Source: Comamonadaceae bacterium (GTDB taxonomy: Bacteria; Pseudomonadota; Gammaproteobacteria; Burkholderiales; Burkholderiaceae_C). Taken from it: a stretch of DNA of 8,919 nt. Below are positions 1 through 5,551 of this stretch, one piece after another. Within the stretch, counting starts at the first letter, position 1, and each line of letters starts with the position of its first letter. The notes below the pieces were generated by a model that was not told the DNA's origin, did not search any database, and was given only the letters and a program-made list of their open reading frames with translations. Position numbers and translations under genes: made by a program. Location of the stretch: NCBI GenBank assembly GCA_947458345.1, contig CANHBU010000057.1:1-8919 (forward strand), given 5' to 3'.

Positions 1-696
1 AGCCAGGCCCACTGGAGCATCGCCCGGCGTGCCCGGCGTCAGGCTGCGCAGCGCGAAATCGGCCGGATCAAAGGCCTGCGCTGGGGCGGCCGGCTCAGCT
101 GGCTCAGCTGGCTGTGGGCTTGGATCGATGGGAGCGTTGGGGTTGCGGGCCCGGGCGCAGGCCTGCGCCACTTTCTCGGCTGTGGCGTGAGGCACGGCGC
201 TTTGGTGCACCGCCACGGCAGGGGCCTGCTCGCATCGGCCGATGCAGGGCGCAGCAATGACGCGGGCATCGAGCAGCTTGGGCAGCCGCTCGAGCAAATC
301 GCGCGCGCCGTGCATTTCGCAGGCAAGACCCTCGCACACCCTCACGGTCAGCGCAGGGGCCGATTGCCCCTCGCGCAAGATCTCAAAGTGGTGGTAGAAA
401 CTGGCCACTTCGTAGACCTCGGCCATCGGCAGCTTCATCTCCTGGGCCAGGGCCACCAGGTGCCGCTCGTGCAGGCCCAGGTAGAGGTCGTTGAGCCGAT
501 GCAAATACTCGATCAAGAGATCGCGGCGATGCCCGCCCTCGGGCCGCAGGCCGATCAGCGCGCGCACCTCCTGCGTGGACAACTCGTCGCCTTGCCGGCC
601 CTTGAGCCGAGCGTGACGTTTGCCGCTGCGGCGCAGCGAATCGAGGCTGACGGTAGCGTAGGCCGCCGGGGCCTTGGGAGCATCAAAGGTGGACAT
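1..696 (-). CDS. NuoE-like 2Fe-2S subunit, probably N-terminal part of a NuoE-NuoF fused formate dehydrogenase beta subunit (partial, 3' end outside window)
   Basis: The reverse strand reads open for 232 codons from the ATG at 694-696 to the window edge, so the C-terminus is missing. Residues about 45-105 have the helical NuoE/thioredoxin-like lead-in ending in EVASFYHHF. They are followed by the four-cysteine [2Fe-2S] pattern C121-x4-C126 and C151-x3-C155 (VCEGLAC, APCIGRCEQAP). A Pro/Ala/Glu-rich linker follows at about residues 185-210. NuoE proteins normally end near 160-170 residues, so the reading beyond the linker suggests a NuoF-type FMN/NADH domain lies outside the window, as in NAD-dependent formate dehydrogenase beta subunits of Burkholderiales. 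Such subunits pass electrons from formate to NAD+ in the cytoplasm. It is transcribed in the same direction as the LysR gene 120 bp upstream. An in-frame stop at 724-726 limits the start; no clear Shine-Dalgarno sequence is visible. The 2Fe-2S domain is well supported; the formate dehydrogenase assignment is inference, and hydrogenase HoxF-like proteins are an alternative. Confidence 0.82.
   Translation of the reverse strand, partial: MSTFDAPKAPAAYATVSLDSLRRSGKRHARLKGRQGDELSTQEVRALIGLRPEGGHRRDLLIEYLHRLNDLYLGLHERHLVALAQEMKLPMAEVYEVASFYHHFEILREGQSAPALTVRVCEGLACEMHGARDLLERLPKLLDARVIAAPCIGRCEQAPAVAVHQSAVPHATAEKVAQACARARNPNAPIDPSPQPAEPAEPAAPAQAFDPADFALRSLTPGTPGDAPVGLA
92..113 (-). repeat. Short 9-bp tandem repeat in the interdomain linker
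   Basis: The unit GGCTCAGCT occurs twice in direct tandem (92-100, 101-109) plus four more bases. On the coding strand it encodes repeated Pro-Ala-Glu triplets inside the Pro/Ala-rich linker of the NuoE-like gene. The length is a multiple of three, so copy-number changes would keep frame and only lengthen the linker. Confidence 0.6.
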
Positions 697-725
697 GCCA
701 AAGCGGGTGTGGAAGAGTCGATCTC

Positions 726-765
726 ACGGGTCAGGCCCCTGCAGCCTGGATGGGGCCTGGCCCGT
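726..765. promoter_or_regulatory. 14-bp inverted repeat (stem-loop) between the LysR gene and the dehydrogenase gene
   Basis: The arms 726-739 (ACGGGTCAGGCCCC) and 752-765 (GGGGCCTGGCCCGT) pair at 13 of 14 positions around a 12-nt loop. The odd pair, T731/G760, is a wobble in a plus-strand RNA and a C-A mismatch in a minus-strand RNA. It lies 29 nt before the ATG of the minus-strand dehydrogenase gene and 51 nt after the LysR stop codon. No U-run follows on either strand, so it does not look like a classic intrinsic terminator. It could be a leader structure, an mRNA processing or stability element, or a protein site. The dyad is directly visible; its role is not. Confidence 0.6.
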
Positions 766-816
766 CTGCCAGATGCAGATGGTAATGCGCCGTGCCGGCC
801 CACCGGTGCGGAGCAC

Positions 817-1785
817 TCATGGACGCACGCTCAGGTCGACTGCCAGCGCATCGTCGAGCTCCTGCTCGTCGTCCAGGGCCTGGCGCACCCGCGCCGGGCT
901 CCAGACCTGCGAAAGCATCTCGATGAACTGCAGCGCATAGCCGCGCAGGTACTGGTGGCGCTGCAGCCACAGGTAGCTGACCGCCGGCGCAAACAGGTGG
1001 CGGGCGGGGATGCTCTTGAGGCCAGCATCGCGCTTGGCGCTGTAAGCCCACTCGGGCAGCGTGGCGATCCCCATGCCCGAGGCCACGAAGGCCTTGATCA
1101 CGTCGGCATCGGTGGCACTGAGCACCACCTTGGGCTCGATGTTTTTTTGCGCAAAGGCGCTGAGCACGGCAACGCCGCCGGCAAAAGACGCATCGAGCGT
1201 GATCATGGGCCAGGCGGCCAGATCGGCGTGGCTGATCGGCTTTTTCTTGAGCAAAGGGTGGCGCTGGGTCACCAGCACACAGCGGTGAATCAGGTAGCAG
1301 GGCAAGGCCCGCAAATCGGGCGTGCTCAGGGTCGGCTTGGTGCACAGGCCCAGATCGGCAGCGCCGCTGCGGATCAGATCGACGATCTGGTCCGGGTTGC
1401 CTTGGCGCAGGCTCAAGTTAACCCCCGCAAAGCGCTGCTGGAACGCTTGCACCACCGGGATCAGCACATAGCGGGCGTGGGCATGGGTGGTGGCAATGAC
1501 CAGCGAGCCGCGTGGCTCGCCGCCAGCCTGATCGCTCACCCGGCGCAGGTTGTCGAGGTCGCGCAGCATGCGCCGCGCAATCGTCAGCGCCTGCTGGCCT
1601 GGCTCGGTCAAGCCGGTGATGCGGTTGCCCCGCCGCACCAGCAAGTCGGCGCCGATTTCCTCTTCGAGCAGGCGGATCTGCTTGCTGATACCAGGCTGCG
1701 AGGTGTGCAGCGCCTCGGCCGCACGCGACAGATTGAGCCCGCGATCGGCGACCTCGGTCAGATAGCGCAGTTGCTGCAAGTTCAT
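817..1785 (-). CDS. CysB-subfamily LysR-type transcriptional regulator
   Basis: A 322-residue DNA-binding regulator, close to the 324 residues of E. coli CysB and colinear with it. The N-terminal winged helix-turn-helix (MNLQQLRYLTEVADRGLNLS, then HTSQPGISKQIRLLEEE at 27-43) is CysB-like. The effector domain keeps CysB landmarks: IATTHAHARY at 97-106, QGNPDQI at 128-134 and SATDADVIKAF in the second lobe. By CysB numbering, recalled from the literature, sulfate-contacting T100 and T149 are kept, but T102 is Ala, Q103 is His and T202 is Ala, so the ligand may differ from sulfate or N-acetylserine. It lies upstream of the dehydrogenase gene on the same strand and is divergent from aldo/keto reductase 1, so it could control either or both; LysR regulators often control a divergent neighbour. 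The start is the ATG at 1783-1785, with a poor Shine-Dalgarno. Confidence 0.93.
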   Translation of the reverse strand: MNLQQLRYLTEVADRGLNLSRAAEALHTSQPGISKQIRLLEEEIGADLLVRRGNRITGLTEPGQQALTIARRMLRDLDNLRRVSDQAGGEPRGSLVIATTHAHARYVLIPVVQAFQQRFAGVNLSLRQGNPDQIVDLIRSGAADLGLCTKPTLSTPDLRALPCYLIHRCVLVTQRHPLLKKKPISHADLAAWPMITLDASFAGGVAVLSAFAQKNIEPKVVLSATDADVIKAFVASGMGIATLPEWAYSAKRDAGLKSIPARHLFAPAVSYLWLQRHQYLRGYALQFIEMLSQVWSPARVRQALDDEQELDDALAVDLSVRP

Positions 1786-1921
1786 CGCCCGCTCACTATA
1801 ACCAAAAGTTTGGCAAATCTAACAAACAGTTCCTGTTCGGACTGAAGATCCGTTTTTAAACTGCATCGCGACAGGCGCTGCGACCTCAGGCCGCTGGCCT
1901 CAACAGGCACCTCAAACCACC
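1786..1921. promoter_or_regulatory. Divergent promoter region with LysR-type dyads
   Basis: This 136-bp gap separates the LysR gene (minus) from aldo/keto reductase 1 (plus) and is more AT-rich than the surrounding genes. It holds the dyads CCAAA-AG-TTTGG (1802-1813) and AACAG-TTC-CTGTT (1825-1837), whose centres are about 23 bp apart, roughly two helical turns. That is compatible with the paired recognition and activation sites of LysR regulators. A possible minus-strand -10 (TATAGT, complement of 1795-1800) sits only 9 nt before the LysR ATG. A possible plus-strand -10 (TTTAAA, 1855-1860) has no good -35, which is common for activator-dependent promoters. A third small dyad, AGGCC-GCT-GGCCT, lies at 1888-1900 in the presumed leader. 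Operator and promoter calls are inference. Confidence 0.45.
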
Positions 1922-2905
1922 ATGGACACGAGACAACTGGGCGCATCGGACCTTCGGGTCTCGTCGCTGTGCCTGGGCCACAGCATGGCGGCCCAAGACT
2001 TTGGTCCGCAGGCCCAAGCCGACTTCAACCGGCTGATTGCTCGGGCGCTCGACCTGGGACTGAATTTTCTGGACAGCTCCGACGCCTACTGGGGCGGACT
2101 GCACGAGAGCTGGCTCGGCCGCGCGCTGGGGCGGCGGCGCTCAGAGGCGGTCCTGACCTCCAAGTTCGGCAACCTGACCCTGCCCGACGGCAGCAAAGCC
2201 ACCAACGGACGCCCCGATTACGCGATCGCCTGCTGCGAAGCGAGCCTGCAGCGCCTGGGCACCGACGTGATCGACCTGTATTACCTCCACCGCGTCGATC
2301 CAAAGGTGCCGATTGAAGACACCATCGGGGCCATGGGTCGGCTGGTGCAACAGGGCAAGGTGCGTCACATCGGCATCTGCGAGGCGGGCATCGAGACTAT
2401 GGAGAGGGCGCACCGCACGCACCGGCTGAGCGCGCTGCAAACCGAGTACTCGCTCTGGTGCCGCCAACCGCAGCAGGCCATCATCGACACCTGCCGACGC
2501 CTGGGCATCGCCTTTGTGGGCTATTCACCTCTGGGGCGAGGCCTGCTGACCGGCGCGATCCGTCGCTACGAGGACCTGGCCCCTGGCGACCGGCGGCGCA
2601 TCCATCCGCGCTTTAAGGGCGAGAACTTGGAGCGCAACTTGCAGCTGGTCGAGCAGATGCAAGCCATGGCGCAGACCCTGGGGCTGAGCGCAGCGCAACT
2701 GGCGCTGGCCTGGGTGCTGGCCCAGGGGCAGGACGTTTTCGCGCTGACCGGTACGCGGGAGCTGCACAAGCTCCAAGACAGCGTGGCCGGCGCCGGGGTG
2801 CAACTGGACGCCGCGCAATGCGCGCAACTGGAGGCCATCTTCAGCCCGCAAGATTGCGCCGGCGAGCGCTACCCCACGGAAATGCTCAAGGACCTGGGCA
2901 TCTGA
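1922..2905 (+). CDS. Aldo/keto reductase 1 (YakC/AKR13-like)
   Basis: A 327-residue TIM-barrel NAD(P)H-dependent oxidoreductase that would reduce an aldehyde or ketone, or oxidise the alcohol, in the cytoplasm. The catalytic tetrad is visible: D51 and Y56 in FLDSSDAYWGG, K81 in TSKFG, and H123 in DLYYLHRVD. Other family signatures are the N-terminal TRQLGASDLRVSSLCLG, the GKVRHIGICEA strand at about 155-165, YSPLGRGLLTG, and the C-terminal cofactor-binding TGTREL segment. Length is normal for the family. The start is the ATG at 1922, next to the divergent regulatory region; upstream sequence has only a weak ribosome site. It is the first gene of a probable operon with the hydrolase (38-nt gap) and the Bug receptor. 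The family call is firm; the substrate is unknown. Confidence 0.93.
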   Translation: MDTRQLGASDLRVSSLCLGHSMAAQDFGPQAQADFNRLIARALDLGLNFLDSSDAYWGGLHESWLGRALGRRRSEAVLTSKFGNLTLPDGSKATNGRPDYAIACCEASLQRLGTDVIDLYYLHRVDPKVPIEDTIGAMGRLVQQGKVRHIGICEAGIETMERAHRTHRLSALQTEYSLWCRQPQQAIIDTCRRLGIAFVGYSPLGRGLLTGAIRRYEDLAPGDRRRIHPRFKGENLERNLQLVEQMQAMAQTLGLSAAQLALAWVLAQGQDVFALTGTRELHKLQDSVAGAGVQLDAAQCAQLEAIFSPQDCAGERYPTEMLKDLGI

Positions 2906-2930
2906 CAACCGACAACTGTGCAAGGACACA

Positions 2931-2936
2931 AAGGAG
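2931..2936 (+). promoter_or_regulatory. Ribosome binding site of the alpha/beta hydrolase
   Basis: AAGGAG lies 7 nt before the ATG at 2944. This fixes the start of the hydrolase, because the reading frame is open a further 42 codons upstream into the reductase gene. Those upstream codons overlap the reductase in another frame and have no comparable ribosome site. Confidence 0.8.
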
Positions 2937-2943
2937 CCACCAC

Positions 2944-4020
2944 ATGAGCAAGGACGCACTGATCGAATCGGCCATCTCGCACTGGGCACCGCGCATGGTC
3001 TCCAACGGCGTGATGCTGACCGACTTCCAAGAAGTCACCGCCTCCATTGAGCGCTGGCACGACTGGTGCGCCGCCTGGTGCAAACGCGCAGCCGTTCACG
3101 AAGCGCTGGGCCTGGAGGCTTTGAGTGAGAACTACAAGCTCACCGGTGCCGAGCACCTGGCGCGCGCAGCGGTCTACTACCACTTTGCCAAGTTCGTCTA
3201 CGTGCACGACCTCGACCAAATGCGCTCAGCCCACATGAAAGCGGTGCAATGCCGCCAACTGGCCCTGCCGCACCAGCGACCGCCCATTAGGCGCGTGCAC
3301 ATCCCCTATCAAGGCAAACACCTGGCGGGCTTTCTGAGGCTGCCGGAAGGGGCCGTGCGCCCGCCGATCATGATCATGGTGCCGGGACTCGATTCGGCCA
3401 AGGAGGAGCTCGAAGCCTACGAGATTCCGTTTCTTCAGCGCGGCATCGCCACGCTCATGGTCGACGGCCCCGGTCAGGGCGAGGCGGAATACGACTTCCC
3501 CATCCGCGGCGACTACGAGGTCGCTGTCAGCGCTATGGTGGACTATGTTTTGACCCTTGATGAGGTCGACAGCAGCCGCATCGGCCTGTGGGGCGTGAGC
3601 CTGGGCGGCTACTACGCGCCCAGGGCGGTGGCCTTTGAAAAGCGGATCAAGGCCTGCATCGGCCTGGCCGGGCCTTATGACTTTGGCGACAACTGGGATC
3701 GGGTGCCCGAACTGACGCGGGAGGCCTTCCGGGTGCGCGCCCACTGCAAAACACAGGACGAAGCCCGCCGCTACGCCAGCACACTCACGCTCAAAAACGG
3801 CGTGGCTCAGCAGATCAGCTGCCCGCTGTTCCTGGTCACCGGAAAGCAAGACCGCCTGGTGCCATGGACCGACACGCAACGCATGGCCGACGAGGCCAGC
3901 GGGCCGGTGGAGCTGATGATTGTCGAAGACGGCAATCACATCGCCAACAACCGGCCCTACCGATACCGCTACCGCACGGCCGACTGGATGGCCGAACAAC
4001 TGGGCCTGATGCGCCTGTGA
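2944..4020 (+). CDS. Alpha/beta hydrolase of the FrsA / 2,6-dihydroxypseudooxynicotine hydrolase-like family
   Basis: A 358-residue enzyme with a helical N-terminal part (1-115) and an alpha/beta-hydrolase core from about 117. In the core are PGLDSAKEE (147-155), VDGPGQGE (173-180), the nucleophile elbow G217-V-S219-L-G221, the acid D303 in TGKQDRLVPW, and H332 in EDGNHIANN. The order and spacing (S219, D303, H332) nearly match the Ser217/Asp300/His329 triad I recall for the Arthrobacter nicotine-pathway C-C hydrolase of about 367 residues. That enzyme splits a C-C bond next to a carbonyl; other relatives are esterases or of uncertain role. Family membership and an intact triad are seen in the sequence; C-C bond cleavage is inference. 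It is second in the operon, 38 nt after reductase 1 and 29 nt before the Bug receptor, so a role in breaking down an imported carbonyl compound is plausible. No signal peptide, so cytoplasmic. Confidence 0.9.
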   Translation: MSKDALIESAISHWAPRMVSNGVMLTDFQEVTASIERWHDWCAAWCKRAAVHEALGLEALSENYKLTGAEHLARAAVYYHFAKFVYVHDLDQMRSAHMKAVQCRQLALPHQRPPIRRVHIPYQGKHLAGFLRLPEGAVRPPIMIMVPGLDSAKEELEAYEIPFLQRGIATLMVDGPGQGEAEYDFPIRGDYEVAVSAMVDYVLTLDEVDSSRIGLWGVSLGGYYAPRAVAFEKRIKACIGLAGPYDFGDNWDRVPELTREAFRVRAHCKTQDEARRYASTLTLKNGVAQQISCPLFLVTGKQDRLVPWTDTQRMADEASGPVELMIVEDGNHIANNRPYRYRYRTADWMAEQLGLMRL

Positions 4021-4035
4021 CCCCTCACCCCAACC

Positions 4036-4040
4036 AGGAG
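4036..4040 (+). promoter_or_regulatory. Ribosome binding site of the Bug receptor
   Basis: AGGAG ends 9 nt before the ATG at 4050. It selects this start over the longer open frame that begins inside the hydrolase gene, and places a Tat signal peptide at the N-terminus. Confidence 0.75.
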
Positions 4041-4049
4041 AACGATCCC

Positions 4050-5045
4050 ATGACCCACGCCATCGAAAGAAGCGGCCTGTCGCGCCGCGATCTGTTGCAA
4101 ACGCTGGCCGCGCTGAGCGCCGCCGGTCTGCTGCCGCACGCCTGGGCGCAGGCCTTTCCGAGCCGGGGGGTGCGCCTGATCTCGGGCGCCTCAGCCGGCA
4201 GCGCCTCAGACATCATCGGCCGGGCCATCGGCGAAAAACTGCAGGCCGAGCTGGGCCAGAGCGTCGTGCTGGAAAACCGTGTCGGTGCCGGCGGCGCGGT
4301 GGCCATCCAGGCGCTGCAGGCAGCGCCCGCCGACGGGCACACCATCTTCGTCTACACGGCCGCCCACACCGTGGTCCCGCTGATCTCCAAGGTCAACTAC
4401 GACCCGGTGCGAGACTTTTCGGGGGTCACGCCCTTGGCGGTGGTGCCCAACGTCATGGTGGTGTCTCCCTCCAAGGGCTTTAAGAGCGTCAAAGACGTCG
4501 TCGATGCCGCCAAGGCCAAGCCCGGCTCGCTCAACTACGCCTCGGTGGGCGCCGGCAGCGCGACCCACATGAGCGCCGAAAAATTCAAGGCCGCTGCCGG
4601 CATCGATGTGATGCACGTGCCCTACAAGGGCTCACCGGAGGCCATCAATGAAACCATCGCCGGGCGCATCGACTACTTCTTTGCGCCGCTGGTCTCGGCC
4701 ATTCCCATGATCAAAGCGGGGCGGCTGCTGCCACTGGCCGTGGGCACCCAAAAACGCTCGTCTTTTCTGCCCGATGTGCCCACCCTCACAGAAGCGGGCA
4801 TCGCCAAGGCCGACTACGTGTTCTGGATCGGCATGTTGGTGCTGTCCAAGACACCGCGCGATGTGGTGCAGAAAATCAACCAGGTCACGCTCAAGGCCCT
4901 GCAAGCGCCCGATGTCCGCGAGCGCCTGGCCAGCTTGGGCGCCGATCCCATGCCCCTGAGCCCGGAACAGTTCGATGCCATGATCAAGGAAGAGCTGGCT
5001 GCCAATACGCTGATCATCAAAGCGGCGGGCATCAAGGCTGAATGA
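4050..5045 (+). CDS. Bug-family (TctC-like) tripartite tricarboxylate transporter receptor with Tat signal
   Basis: A 331-residue periplasmic solute-binding protein. The N-terminus carries a twin-arginine motif (LSRRDLL, residues 10-16), a hydrophobic stretch to about 28 and a likely cleavage site after AWA (31-33), so export by the Tat route is expected. Bug signatures follow in order: GASAGSASDIIGRA with D54, ENRVGAGGAVA (75-85), ADGHTIFVYT, NYDPVRDFSGVTPLA, a KPGSLNYASVGAGSATHMSAE region, VPYKGSPEAINETIAGRIDYF, and LPDVPTLTEAG. These receptors bind carboxylates or other small molecules and deliver them to TctAB-type membrane proteins. No such membrane genes are in the window, so it is an orphan receptor here, as is common in Burkholderiales. 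It ends the operon with reductase 1 and the hydrolase, and probably captures the compound they act on. The ligand is not predictable; the family call is very secure. Confidence 0.95.
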   Translation: MTHAIERSGLSRRDLLQTLAALSAAGLLPHAWAQAFPSRGVRLISGASAGSASDIIGRAIGEKLQAELGQSVVLENRVGAGGAVAIQALQAAPADGHTIFVYTAAHTVVPLISKVNYDPVRDFSGVTPLAVVPNVMVVSPSKGFKSVKDVVDAAKAKPGSLNYASVGAGSATHMSAEKFKAAAGIDVMHVPYKGSPEAINETIAGRIDYFFAPLVSAIPMIKAGRLLPLAVGTQKRSSFLPDVPTLTEAGIAKADYVFWIGMLVLSKTPRDVVQKINQVTLKALQAPDVRERLASLGADPMPLSPEQFDAMIKEELAANTLIIKAAGIKAE

Positions 5046-5059
5046 GCCGGGCTCAGCCA

Positions 5060-5083
5060 GCACGCCTGCACAAGCCGGCGTGC
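5060..5083 (+). terminator. Stem-loop after the Bug gene, possible weak terminator
   Basis: GCACGCC (5060-5066) and GGCGTGC (5077-5083) form a perfect 7-bp stem around a 10-nt loop, 14 nt after the Bug stop codon. No T-run follows, so it may stabilise the 3' end of the upstream operon mRNA or act with Rho rather than terminate alone. Confidence 0.35.
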
Positions 5084-5169
5084 CTGGGCCCGCCCGCGAC
5101 ACCCCATCATCGAGCTGCCCGCGCTTACACGCCACTCCCCGGGCTTATCGGGTCAAAATGCAGGCTGGT

Positions 5170-5184
5170 GGCCCATTTTGGGCC
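5170..5184. promoter_or_regulatory. Inverted repeat before the TIGR04076 gene
   Basis: GGCCCA-TTT-TGGGCC is a perfect 6-bp dyad with a 3-nt centre, ending 19 nt before the ATG at 5204 and 6 nt before the ribosome site GGGGAG. It could be an operator or a hairpin close to the ribosome site. An AT-richer stretch just before it (TCAAAAT near 5152-5158) could be part of a promoter, but no convincing -35 was found. Confidence 0.35.
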
Positions 5185-5203
5185 CGTCTGGGGGAGTAGT
5201 GAG

Positions 5204-5551
5204 ATGAGCGACGAGAGCTTCGAGATTTTTGACCTGCACGTCGAGGTGGTGGGCCCAGCCGATGCTGCCATTTATTGCGGCGCGCGGCTGGGCGATTCAT
5301 TTGAAGTGCGCGGAGAAATGCTGCATTTCCCAGCGGGCCAGGGCTTTTCTTTGTATTCGATGGCGGCACTTTTGCCCCTGTTGCCCGCCAAACAGCGCGC
5401 CAGCCATGCCAACGACTGGATGAGCACGGACAGCGAGGTGGCATGCCCGGATCCCAATTGCCCCACCCGCTTTCGCATCACACGCCTGCAGCCGCGCCGG
5501 TTTGAGCACAGCCAGACGACGGCCGTGGCCCTGAAAGGTCAGCAGCCATGA
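5204..5551 (+). CDS. TIGR04076 family small cysteine-containing protein
   Basis: A 115-residue protein with the family pattern: YCGARLGDSFEVRGE (24-38), HFPAGQGFSLYSMAALLPLLPAKQR (41-65), NDWMSTDSEVACPDPNC (70-86) and a closing FRITR strand. Three cysteines, C25, C81 and C86, sit at the family's conserved places and could bind a metal or serve a redox role; no activity is established to my knowledge. The start at 5204 is chosen because GGGGAG lies 7 nt upstream and the family domain begins there. The frame is open for 54 more codons to an ATG at 5042 that overlaps the Bug stop; that extension is Pro/Arg-rich, spans two inverted repeats and looks non-coding. The stop overlaps the ATG of reductase 2 (ATGA), implying translational coupling and a shared task. 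The C-terminal tail of about 20 residues is poorly conserved in character. Confidence 0.88.
   Translation: MSDESFEIFDLHVEVVGPADAAIYCGARLGDSFEVRGEMLHFPAGQGFSLYSMAALLPLLPAKQRASHANDWMSTDSEVACPDPNCPTRFRITRLQPRRFEHSQTTAVALKGQQP

Noticed and set aside
187..1845. 552-codon open frame on the plus strand
   Set aside because: It lies antisense to the LysR and dehydrogenase genes in exact codon register with both, a common by-product of GC-rich coding DNA. Its product has no recognisable domain, while both opposite frames match strong families.
2818..2943. 42-codon upstream extension of the hydrolase
   Set aside because: It overlaps the end of reductase 1 in another frame, and the AAGGAG site fixes the ATG at 2944.
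3226..3999. 257-codon minus-strand frame opposite the hydrolase
   Set aside because: Shadow of a well-supported hydrolase gene; no domain and no ribosome site.
3864..4049. 62-codon upstream extension of the Bug receptor
   Set aside because: It overlaps the hydrolase 3' end and would bury the Tat signal; AGGAG before 4050 sets the start.
5044..5054. GAGCC-G-GGCTC palindrome at the Bug stop codon
   Set aside because: A 1-nt centre cannot form an RNA hairpin, and it partly overlaps the coding end; likely chance.
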